Positions 8,912-16,571 of a DNA stretch of 33,134 bases are shown here, piece by piece. Source of the DNA: Saccharicrinis sp. (lineage in GTDB: Bacteria > Bacteroidota > Bacteroidia > Bacteroidales > Marinilabiliaceae); the NCBI GenBank assembly GCA_024635555.1, contig JAGXIO010000085.1, positions 1-33,134 of the forward strand. Reading direction: 5' to 3'. The translations under genes and the position numbers were made by a program. The notes under the pieces were generated by a model. That model worked only from the letters and a program-made list of their open reading frames with translations, searched no databases and was not told the origin of the DNA. Within the stretch, counting starts at the first letter, position 1. Each line of letters opens with the position of its first letter.

Positions 8912-9238
8912 TTAAAGTATTTCCAAGAAATTACTAAATAGAATTTTTATTTCCTTGGTATCTTCGTTGGTTTGCATGGTATAGCTGCTGTCCGGAATTA
9001 ATATCAAATCCTTTGCTTTAGCCAACAGGATTAACGCTTTTTTTAGTTTTTCGGCTTCCGGAGCTTCGCAATCCGCGTTAAAATGAAGGTATATCTTTGC
9101 CGCATCGTCCTGATCAAATCGGATCAAGAAAGGATTATTCTCAATAAAAACCAGATCATCATATTCATAGGTCACATTAAGCTCTACAGCTTCAACCATC
9201 TCCAGTATCTTGTCAAGGGGTTTTAAAAACGTATTCAT
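8912..9238 (-). CDS. Small hypothetical protein in the nif accessory trio
   Basis: A 108-residue acidic protein that I do not recognise. The N-terminal 25 residues look helical (LDKILEMVEAVEL). The middle has alternating strands (TYEYDDLVFIENNPFLIRF, IYLHFNAD), then a helix (EAEKLKKALILLAKAK) and closing strands. There is no signal peptide or membrane segment and only one Cys, so it does not look like a metal carrier. It lies 11 bases after the Nif11-like gene and in the same operon as a NifX-like gene, divergent from nifH. An accessory role in nitrogen fixation is inferred from position only. Confidence 0.7.
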   Translation of the reverse strand: MNTFLKPLDKILEMVEAVELNVTYEYDDLVFIENNPFLIRFDQDDAAKIYLHFNADCEAPEAEKLKKALILLAKAKDLILIPDSSYTMQTNEDTKEIKILFSNFLEIL

Positions 9239-9249
9239 CGATCCATTAT

Positions 9250-9489
9250 TTATATGTACAAAAGTTTAAACCAGTTTACTACCTGAAAAAGAAAATTAGC
9301 ATCTTCCTCTGTTTGACATTGTACGTGCTGTACATTGATTGCTTCCTCAAATTCCGGAATCGTAAACCCGTAGCCTAGTTTTTCCAGTTCGGGCAATATT
9401 TCGGCTTGTGCTAGTTTAACCAAACCATTGCGCAGCACAGGATCCTGCCCGGCGTCCTTTATAAAATTTATTGCGTTTTGTAATGCCAT
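9250..9489 (-). CDS. Nif11-domain protein
   Basis: A 79-residue protein resembling the Nif11 domain: an N-terminal helix (LQNAINFIKDAGQDPVLRNGL), a linker with helix, then the GYGFTIPEFEEAI segment typical of the family (Gly-[FY]-x-[FIL]-[ST]-x-x-[ED]-[FL]). Nif11 proteins were first noted in nif clusters of cyanobacteria and diazotrophs, where their role is unclear. The same domain is also a leader in some RiPP precursors. Here the chain ends soon after the domain with no double-Gly cleavage site and no Cys/Ser/Thr-rich core, so a stand-alone nif protein is more likely. It lies between the NifX-like gene and a hypothetical gene, in one minus-strand operon. Confidence 0.7.
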   Translation of the reverse strand: MALQNAINFIKDAGQDPVLRNGLVKLAQAEILPELEKLGYGFTIPEFEEAINVQHVQCQTEEDANFLFQVVNWFKLLYI

Positions 9490-9525
9490 ATCGTTTGTTT
9501 TAATACTTGATGTTGAAAAATACTG

Positions 9526-9912
9526 TCAGTTGCATCCAGATCTGCACGAACTACAAGCCGAACCATTGCACGATGCTGCGGAATAAAGTTCCTCGTTTGT
9601 AAATAGCGGCAGACAATTATTACTGAGCAACTGTACATTGAGCGAAAGAAGCGTTCCCGAAGCCCTGTACACCGATATGCCCAATTCTCGAAATACTTTT
9701 AGTGCCATCGCCTGAATGCCGGCCGTTATCACGGTATCAATTTCTTCCTGAAATAGCCATTCCGTTAGGCCCTGCCCAAGCTCCTCTTTATTAAATACTA
9801 GGATATTTTCGGTTTCTGTGTCGTACACTCCGATATACCCGTTTCTCGTGAAGTCGGCGGAAAGAATGCCTCTCTCCTTACCGTGGCCAAGGGCCGGAAA
9901 TCCAATTTTCAT
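9526..9912 (-). CDS. NifX/NifB-C-like cofactor-carrier protein with Cys-rich tail
   Basis: A 128-residue protein of the dinitrogenase iron-molybdenum cofactor-binding family (NifX, NafY and the NifB C-terminal domain). The opening strand (MKIGFPALG), the FTRNGYIGVYDTE strands and the DTVITAGIQAMALKVFRELGI segment match the usual fold. The C-terminal tail carries four cysteines in 13 residues (C115, C120, C123, C127), which is unusual and suggests metal or cluster binding. A good Shine-Dalgarno (AAGGAG) precedes ATG at 9912. It leads the minus-strand trio opposite nifH and probably carries or stores nitrogenase cofactor precursors. The NifB in this window already has its own NifX-like domain. 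Confidence 0.82.
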   Translation of the reverse strand: MKIGFPALGHGKERGILSADFTRNGYIGVYDTETENILVFNKEELGQGLTEWLFQEEIDTVITAGIQAMALKVFRELGISVYRASGTLLSLNVQLLSNNCLPLFTNEELYSAASCNGSACSSCRSGCN

Positions 9913-9962
9913 GTCTTCTCCTTTTTAATATTTGGTTCATCATATATTACACCTTACCTAAC

Positions 9963-9977
9963 ACAATCAGCATACCA
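9963..9977 (-). promoter_or_regulatory. Possible sigma-54 promoter for the divergent trio
   Basis: On the minus strand TGGTATG-N4-TTGT keeps the GG and TTG positions of a sigma-54 promoter (consensus TGGCACG-N4-TTGC) but has a weak -24 box and T in place of the final C. It lies about 50 bases before the NifX-like start and about 90-130 bases from the two palindromes that precede nifH. Weak evidence. Confidence 0.25.
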
Positions 9978-10066
9978 ACAACAGTGCACCTTCATTGGCG
10001 AACCTCCATTTGCTTAGTTTATAAGCAGATAAGTTACAATTGGATTTTTTTGCACCATGCCGGCCT

Positions 10067-10082
10067 CCTACATTATTGTAGA
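10067..10082. promoter_or_regulatory. Palindromic enhancer-like site 1 (candidate NifA site)
   Basis: The sequence CCTACA-TTAT-TGTAG (10067-10081) is a palindrome with 5-bp arms. It is nearly the same as site 2. It lies about 160 bp before the sigma-54-like promoter, within the range of bacterial enhancer sites. The arm order (ACA-N4-TGT) differs from the classical TGT-N10-ACA NifA site, so the regulator could have a different recognition sequence. Confidence 0.6.
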
Positions 10083-10097
10083 TCAGCCCTATCAAAT

Positions 10098-10113
10098 CCT
10101 ACATAAATGTAGG
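10098..10113. promoter_or_regulatory. Palindromic enhancer-like site 2 (candidate NifA site)
   Basis: A perfect palindrome CCTACA-TAAA-TGTAGG. Its centre is 31 bp from that of site 1, almost exactly three helical turns, so both would face the same side of the helix. This supports cooperative binding of a dimeric or oligomeric activator. NifA, encoded at 22797, is the obvious candidate, but a repressor cannot be excluded. Confidence 0.62.
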
Positions 10114-10141
10114 ATTCCGAGAAGTCCAACTTTCTTCCCGC

Positions 10142-10168
10142 AGGTGGATTTAAAGTTTTTATCCACCT
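10142..10168. repeat. Inverted repeat in nifH upstream region
   Basis: Arms AGGTGGAT (10142-10149) and ATCCACCT (10161-10168) form a perfect 8-bp stem around an AT-rich 11-base loop. It lies between the enhancer-like palindromes and the promoter. It could be a binding site for another regulator, a DNA-bending region, or a terminator for antisense transcription. Confidence 0.5.
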
Positions 10169-10226
10169 CACTACAAGCCCTTTAATAACCTCAAATTGGA
10201 TGTATGCCCATAGTTGCCCAGTCCGA

Positions 10227-10242
10227 TGGCACGGTACTGGAT
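10227..10242 (+). promoter_or_regulatory. Sigma-54-like promoter of nifH
   Basis: TGGCACG (10227-10233) is a perfect -24 box, followed after four bases by TGGA where the consensus has TTGC. The GG-to-G spacing is right but the -12 box is imperfect. Transcription would start near 10252, about 40 bases before the nifH start. The presence of a sigma-54 activator gene (nifA) in the cluster supports the call. Confidence 0.6.
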
Positions 10243-10270
10243 ATACAATTATCAGAACACATTCATTTAA

Positions 10271-11119
<849 letters not shown>

Positions 11120-11141
11120 TTTAAAAAAAGAGGATCTAGAT

Positions 11142-11468
11142 ATGTTAATGATAAGAGCAATTGTACGCCCAGAGAAAACATCTAAAATTATGAAAGCCAT
11201 GTTTGAGGCCGGCTATGTAGCAGTCACCAAAGTTTCCGTAGTGGGACGTGGTAAGCAGCGCGGAATCAAAATAGGCGAAGTCACCTACGACGAACTCCCA
11301 AAGGAGATGCTTATCGCAGTGGTGAAAGATGAGGACAAAGATTTTTGTGTGACCACCATCATGGATGCGGCCCGTTCAAAGGGCGGCGGCGCCTACGGCG
11401 ACGGCAAAATATTTATAACGCCAGTAGAGGAAGCTTACACCATAAGCACCGGGGCAAAGGGACTTTAG
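11142..11468 (+). CDS. nifI1: PII-like nitrogenase regulator NifI1
   Basis: A 108-residue PII-family protein. The start at ATG 11142 (MLMIRAIVRPEKTSKI) is preceded by AGAGGA at good spacing; an upstream in-frame ATG inside the nifH end is unlikely. The T-loop segment (GRGKQRGIKIGEVTYDELPKEML) and the C-terminal GDGKIFITPVEEAYTISTG motif match NifI1. In methanogens NifI1 and NifI2 form a complex that binds the MoFe protein and blocks activity when ammonium is added, relieved by 2-oxoglutarate. The position between nifH and nifD next to nifI2 is the classic arrangement, so the same switch is inferred here. Confidence 0.92.
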   Translation: MLMIRAIVRPEKTSKIMKAMFEAGYVAVTKVSVVGRGKQRGIKIGEVTYDELPKEMLIAVVKDEDKDFCVTTIMDAARSKGGGAYGDGKIFITPVEEAYTISTGAKGL

Positions 11469-11512
11469 TGCCACGCAAGTAAAATTAAGATGTAACAAAA
11501 AACACAATTACT

Positions 11513-11890
11513 ATGAAATCAGTCATGTGCATTATACGCATCAACAAGATGAACAAGACCAAACGCGCCCTGTCCGAGGTAGGCATCTCTTCCATGACCG
11601 CCACCGGGAATGTTTTCGGACGCGGAAAAGGGCTGTGGGATGCCAAGGTGATGAAGGCCGCACAGGAAGATGTGCCCGAGGCCATCGAACTCCTGGGCAA
11701 AGAAACACCATTGAGGCCTCATCGCTTACTCACCATCACCGTTCCTGACGAACTGGTGAGCAAGGTGGTTGAAACGGTAATCGCCGTGAACCAGGTAAGC
11801 GAACACGGCGATGGAAAAATATTTGTAATGCCCGAATATGAGGCCATACGAATAAGAACCGGGGAGCATGGTGACCAGGTGCTCGACTAA
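11513..11890 (+). CDS. nifI2: PII-like nitrogenase regulator NifI2
   Basis: A 125-residue PII-family protein and partner of NifI1. It starts MKSVMCIIRINKMNKTKRAL, has the T-loop region GNVFGRGKGLWDAKVMKAA, and ends with the HGDGKIFVMPEYEAIRIRTGE motif. The longer T-loop and the C-terminal GEHGDQ tail agree with NifI2 rather than GlnB/GlnK. It lies 44 bases after nifI1 and 100 bases before nifD. Known relatives act directly on the nitrogenase as an on/off switch by sensing 2-oxoglutarate and ATP/ADP. Confidence 0.92.
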   Translation: MKSVMCIIRINKMNKTKRALSEVGISSMTATGNVFGRGKGLWDAKVMKAAQEDVPEAIELLGKETPLRPHRLLTITVPDELVSKVVETVIAVNQVSEHGDGKIFVMPEYEAIRIRTGEHGDQVLD

Positions 11891-11990
11891 TTAGAGCAGC
11901 CGGCAAGCGGGAATAGGAAAATAAGGATCCTTTTACCCTTCCTGATTTACAAATGCTCACCGTGGAAACAAACATCTAAAAAAAGAAAAA

Positions 11991-13628
11991 ATGATATCAA
12001 AAAATAAAAACAAAAAGCACGTACCAAATCCGGAGGAGTTTAAAGAGGAGCTCTTAAAAAAATATCCGCTTAAGGTTGCAAAAAAAAGAGCCAAAGGGAT
12101 ATTAGTGAACGACCCAAAGGATACAGGGATGGAAATACAGGCCAACGTTCGCACAATTCCCGGTATCATTACCCAAAGGGGCTGTACCTATGCCGGCTGT
12201 AAAGGGGTTATACTGGGGCCTACACGCGATGTCGTAAACATCGTTCATGGTCCTATCGGTTGTAGTTTTTACGCCTGGCTTACCCGACGTAACCAAACCA
12301 AGCCGCCCACAGCGCAAGATCCCAACTACATCCCCTATTCGTTCAGCACAGATATGCAGGACTCCAACATTGTTTTTGGGGGAGAAAAAAAACTTAAGGA
12401 TGCCATCCAGGACGCCTGGGATCTCTTTAAGCCTCGATCCATCGCCGTGTTTTCAACGTGTCCCATAGGTTTAATTGGTGACGACATCCATGCGGTGTGC
12501 CGCGAAAAGAAAGCAGAATTGGGCATTAACATATTCGGCTTCTCTTGCGAAGGATACAAAGGCGTAAGCCAGAGTGCTGGCCACCACATTGCGAACAACA
12601 AGATTTTTTCGGATGTTATCGGCATCGACCTGACACTGCCGCGCGCAGGGAAGTTTGTGATCAACATGATGGGAGAGTACAACATCGGGGGCGACTCATT
12701 TGCACTAGAATCGTATTTTGAGGAAATGGGCGTCACATTAAAGGCCACCTTCTCCGGAAACTCCACCATCGAGAGCTATGAATCGGCTCACGACGTAGAC
12801 CTGAACATTGTAATGTGCCACCGTTCCATCAACTATATTGCCGAGATGATGGAGAAAAAATATGGTATCCCTTGGTTCAAGGTAAACTTTATTGGCGCAC
12901 AGGCTACCGCAAAATCCCTACGGCGTATTGCCGAGTACTTTGGCGACGAGGAAGTGATGGCAAAAACAGAGGCTTTAATTGCACGTGAACTAGAAAGCGT
13001 GAAAGCCGTGGCCAATAAAGTGAAGCCCCTCGTTCAAGGTAAAACAGCCATGATGTTTGTGGGAGGATCCAGAGCACATCACTACCAGGAGCTTTTCAGA
13101 GAACTGGGCATAGAGACCATTGCAGCAGGTTACGAATTCGCCCACCGCGACGATTACGAGGGACGACGTGTGATCCCGGATATCAAGATTGACGCCGACT
13201 CCAGAAATATTGAAGAGCTGAAAGTGGTGAAAGACAAGGTAAGCTTCAAAGATTCCCTGGTGGAGAAAAAGAAGGCATTAAAAGATAAAAATTTCGAATT
13301 TGAAAATTATGAGGGCATGATGCCCGAGATGTCCAAAAATTCGCTTGTTATCGACGATATCTCACATTGGGAATCAGAGTTATTAATCGAAAAGTATAAA
13401 CCCGACATTTTTTGTGCAGGCATTAAGGAGAAATACGTGGTACAAAAAAACGGCATTCCTTTAAAACAGCTTCATAGTTACGATTATGGAGGCCCGTACG
13501 CCGGATTTGTAGGAGCCATCAATTTTTATAACGAGATGGAACGCATGCTCTGTACCGATATTTGGAAAATGATTGATGCACCCTGGAAAAACGAGCCTGT
13601 TTGCGTAGGGAGTGTGGTTGAAGAATAA
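11991..13628 (+). CDS. nifD: Nitrogenase MoFe protein alpha subunit
   Basis: NifD, 545 residues, which binds FeMo-co and half of the P-cluster. P-cluster cysteines are C65 (QRGCTYAGCKG), C91 (GPIGCSFYAW) and C157 (STCPIGLIGDD). FeMo-co ligands are C276 (VMCHRSINY) and H495 (QLHSYDYGG). Catalytic-pocket residues corresponding to Val70, Arg96, Gln191 and His195 of Azotobacter are V73, R99, Q194 and H198. The length exceeds the Azotobacter subunit because of an insertion of about 50 residues around 400-455 (SFKDSLVEKKKALK...), as seen in Clostridium-type NifD. The standard Cys and His ligands support molybdenum nitrogenase. It is separated by 77 bases from nifK. Confidence 0.97.
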   Translation: MISKNKNKKHVPNPEEFKEELLKKYPLKVAKKRAKGILVNDPKDTGMEIQANVRTIPGIITQRGCTYAGCKGVILGPTRDVVNIVHGPIGCSFYAWLTRRNQTKPPTAQDPNYIPYSFSTDMQDSNIVFGGEKKLKDAIQDAWDLFKPRSIAVFSTCPIGLIGDDIHAVCREKKAELGINIFGFSCEGYKGVSQSAGHHIANNKIFSDVIGIDLTLPRAGKFVINMMGEYNIGGDSFALESYFEEMGVTLKATFSGNSTIESYESAHDVDLNIVMCHRSINYIAEMMEKKYGIPWFKVNFIGAQATAKSLRRIAEYFGDEEVMAKTEALIARELESVKAVANKVKPLVQGKTAMMFVGGSRAHHYQELFRELGIETIAAGYEFAHRDDYEGRRVIPDIKIDADSRNIEELKVVKDKVSFKDSLVEKKKALKDKNFEFENYEGMMPEMSKNSLVIDDISHWESELLIEKYKPDIFCAGIKEKYVVQKNGIPLKQLHSYDYGGPYAGFVGAINFYNEMERMLCTDIWKMIDAPWKNEPVCVGSVVEE

Positions 13629-13705
13629 AAACAAATCGCTAGTGTCGAACCCGGAATTCAAGTCCCACCGGAAACCGGGTTTACGCTGGCACAAACTAAA
13701 ACGAT

Positions 13706-15094
13706 ATGCTGTTAAGACATACAAAAAAGGCTTCTGAGTCAATAGAGAGAAAAGGATTAACCATAAATCCTGCAAAGACCTGCCAACCGGTAGGTGCCAT
13801 GTATGCCGCTTTGGGTGTACACGGGTGCCTGCCCCATAGCCACGGATCGCAAGGCTGTTGTTCGTACCATCGCACCGCCCTCACGCGCCATTACAAAGAA
13901 CCCGTTATGGCGGCTACCAGCTCGTTCACAGAGGGTTCATCCGTATTCGGAGGACAAGCCAACCTACTCCAGGGACTGAGCAACATCTATTCCATCTACG
14001 AACCGGACATCGTAGCTATACATTCCACCTGCTTAAGTGAGACTATTGGCGACGACCTTGGCCAAATCGTAGGCAAAGCCCGCGTAGAAGGACAAATTCC
14101 CGAGGGTAAGCACGCCGTTTATGCGGCAACGCCTAGTTATGTAGGTTCGCACGTCACCGGCTTCTCTAACATGGTGAAGGGGATAATCGACTATTTTGCC
14201 TATAAAACCGAAGAGGTAAAAAAACAATTGAATATCCTACCCGGATGGGTGGAGCCCTCGGATATGCGAGAGATCAAACGTATGCTTAAAATGATGAAGG
14301 TGAAATACGTGATGCTGCCGGATACCTCCGATGTATTGGACGAACCCATGACGGGTAAATTTAAGATGTTTCCCGAAGGGGGAACCACCATCCCACAAAT
14401 GGCTTCGATGGGCGACAGCATAAAAACCATAGCCTTGGGGGAATGGTGCTCCAAAGATAGCGCCATCCATCTCGAAAACAAATGCAAAGTGCCGTTCCAT
14501 ATTGCCGACATGCCCATTGGCATAAAGGCCACGGATCGTTTCGTGCAGGTAGTGGCCAAAGCGTTCCGAATTTCCGTTCCGGATTCCCTTACCAAAGAGC
14601 GAGGCCGGTTGGTAGATGCCATCGTTGACATGCAACAGTACCTTTTTGGTAAACGTGTTGCCCTGTTCGGCGACCCCGACCAATGCATCTCCCTCACCGA
14701 ATTTTTGGTTGACATGGGCATGAAACCCGTTTACATCGTTTCCGGAACACCTGGCAAAGCTTTTGAAAAACGCATGGCCTCCATCCTGGACAAAAAAGTG
14801 CCTGAGGCCAAATACATGAATGGTGAACGCGCCGACTTGTTTTTATTGCACCAATGGATTAAAGACGAAGGAGTGGATCTGATCATCGGAAATACCTACG
14901 GCAAATACATCGCCCGCGACGAAAACATACCCTTTCTTAGATTTGGTTTCCCAATCCTGGATAGAATAGGGCATAGCTACTTCCCCACGGTTGGTTACAT
15001 GGGCGGCTTGCGATTGCTCGAAAAAATGTTGAGCCTAATCATGGATCACGAGGACGCAACGGTAGCCGAAGAGAAATTTGAATTGGTAATGTAA
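13706..15094 (+). CDS. nifK: Nitrogenase MoFe protein beta subunit
   Basis: NifK, 462 residues, forming the alpha2-beta2 MoFe protein and holding the other half of the P-cluster. The expected ligands are C26 (PAKTCQPVGAMYA), C51 (GSQGCCSYHR) and C109 (HSTCLSETIGDD). The chain lacks the approximately 50-residue N-terminal extension of Azotobacter NifK, as in Clostridium and other cluster III/II enzymes, so the start MLLRHTKKASE is complete and not truncated. A terminator-like hairpin follows 52 bases after the stop. Confidence 0.97.
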   Translation: MLLRHTKKASESIERKGLTINPAKTCQPVGAMYAALGVHGCLPHSHGSQGCCSYHRTALTRHYKEPVMAATSSFTEGSSVFGGQANLLQGLSNIYSIYEPDIVAIHSTCLSETIGDDLGQIVGKARVEGQIPEGKHAVYAATPSYVGSHVTGFSNMVKGIIDYFAYKTEEVKKQLNILPGWVEPSDMREIKRMLKMMKVKYVMLPDTSDVLDEPMTGKFKMFPEGGTTIPQMASMGDSIKTIALGEWCSKDSAIHLENKCKVPFHIADMPIGIKATDRFVQVVAKAFRISVPDSLTKERGRLVDAIVDMQQYLFGKRVALFGDPDQCISLTEFLVDMGMKPVYIVSGTPGKAFEKRMASILDKKVPEAKYMNGERADLFLLHQWIKDEGVDLIIGNTYGKYIARDENIPFLRFGFPILDRIGHSYFPTVGYMGGLRLLEKMLSLIMDHEDATVAEEKFELVM

Positions 15095-15146
15095 GTGATT
15101 GATTAAAAATGGATCGTCAAGATTTAAGTTAATAGTTAAACAGTTG

Positions 15147-15195
15147 AACCGGACAGGGAGAGCATTACCTGTAAGCCCTGTCCGGTTTTTATCTA
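15147..15195 (+). terminator. Strong terminator-like hairpin between nifK and nifE
   Basis: Arms AACCGGACAGGG (15147-15158) and CCCTGTCCGGTT (15176-15187) form a perfect 12-bp stem around a 17-base loop, followed by TTT and an AT-rich run. This is a textbook intrinsic terminator in shape. It lies inside the nif operon, so it probably reduces readthrough into nifEN or protects the 3' end of the nifHDK message. Full termination would need a separate nifE promoter, and I see no clear one. Confidence 0.75.
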
Positions 15196-15232
15196 TCAGC
15201 AACATCTGCCCACAAATAACCTACTGTATATT

Positions 15233-16570
15233 ATGGCACTACTCGAAGAAAGAAAAAAGCAGATAGCAACCGTCGTTGGTGCAAATCAACTGGAGTTAGA
15301 TTGTGGCAAAAAAAGCTTGGCGGGCTCCGTGAGCCAGAGGGCGTGCGTTTTTTGCGGATCGCGCGTAGTATTATACCCCGTTACCGATGCCCTGCACCTG
15401 ATTCACGGCCCGGTGGGCTGTGCGGCCTACACCTGGGATATCAGGGGATCCTTGTCCTCGGGTCCTGAAATTAACCGACTAAGCTTTACCACCGATCTGC
15501 GCGAAAAAGATGTTGTATTCGGTGGCGAGCCCAAGCTGTATTCCGCCCTGTGCGAATTAATAGATGCTTATAAGCCGGAGGCCGCATTTGTATACAGCAC
15601 CTGTATTGTGGGTGTGATAGGCGACGACGTAGATGCGATTTGCAGAAGGGTTTCTGCCGAAAAGGGCATCGACGTATTACCCGTTATGTCGGAGGGCTTC
15701 AACGGCACAAAAAAAGATGGTTACAAAGTAGCCTGCGAGGCCTTGGCCAAACTTGTAGGCACCACCGATGTAGCTGTGCCAGAGTTTAGCATCAATATAC
15801 TGGGCGATTTTAATTTAGCCGGCGAATTGTGGATGTTAAAGGATTATTACGAAAAAATGGGGGTCAACCTGGTCGCCACCATTACCGGCGATGCCCGTAT
15901 ACACCAAATTCGTAACGCACACAAAGCTAAGCTAAACGTGGTGCAATGCTCGGGATCGATGATACACTTGGCCAAACACATGAAAGAGGTGTACGGCATA
16001 CCCTTTATCAAAGTGTCCTACTTTGGCATCGAGGATATGTCGGATGCACTGTACGAAGTAGCTTCTTTTTTTAAGGCGCCCGAACTAATGCAGAAAGCTC
16101 AGGATCTGGTTCGTGAGGAACTCAAAGACTTGCTGCCCGCCCTGGCTCCTTACAAAAAAATATTACAGGGCAAAAAGGCCGCCATTTACGTGGGAGGTGC
16201 CTTCAAAGCCATTTCGCTGGTAAAAGCCTTACGCCTGATTGGCATATCCACCGTTGTGGTGGGATCGCAAACAGGAAACAAAGAAGATTACGACCTGCTC
16301 AAACAGCTCTGCGACGACGGTACCATCATGGTAGACGACTCCAACCCGGTTGAACTGTCGGAATTTGTGAAGGAAAAATCGGCCGACTTATTTATCGGCG
16401 GTGTAAAAGAACGACCCATAGCACACAAGCTGGGACTGGGTTTTTGCGATCACAACCACGAACGCAAAGAAGCACTGGCCGGATACCTGGGCATGTTAAA
16501 TTTTGCTAAAGAAGTACACGCAACGGTCATGAGCCCGGTGTGGAAATTTACTAAAAAAGGGAGGAAATGA
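15233..16570 (+). CDS. nifE: Nitrogenase cofactor scaffold NifE
   Basis: A 445-residue NifD homologue that forms the NifEN scaffold where NifB-co matures to FeMo-co. P-cluster-type cysteines are retained: C38 and C41 (QRACVFCGSR), C63 (GPVGCAAYTW) and C124 (YSTCIVGVIGDD). A further Cys (VVQCSGSMIH, about residue 250) matches NifE where NifD has its cofactor ligand, while the FeMo-co His motif HSYDY of NifD is replaced by FCDHNHERK. This rules out a second NifD. The gene is one base apart from nifN (stop TGA 16568-16570, start 16572) and surely cotranslated. Confidence 0.95.
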   Translation: MALLEERKKQIATVVGANQLELDCGKKSLAGSVSQRACVFCGSRVVLYPVTDALHLIHGPVGCAAYTWDIRGSLSSGPEINRLSFTTDLREKDVVFGGEPKLYSALCELIDAYKPEAAFVYSTCIVGVIGDDVDAICRRVSAEKGIDVLPVMSEGFNGTKKDGYKVACEALAKLVGTTDVAVPEFSINILGDFNLAGELWMLKDYYEKMGVNLVATITGDARIHQIRNAHKAKLNVVQCSGSMIHLAKHMKEVYGIPFIKVSYFGIEDMSDALYEVASFFKAPELMQKAQDLVREELKDLLPALAPYKKILQGKKAAIYVGGAFKAISLVKALRLIGISTVVVGSQTGNKEDYDLLKQLCDDGTIMVDDSNPVELSEFVKEKSADLFIGGVKERPIAHKLGLGFCDHNHERKEALAGYLGMLNFAKEVHATVMSPVWKFTKKGRK

Positions 16571-16571
16571 T

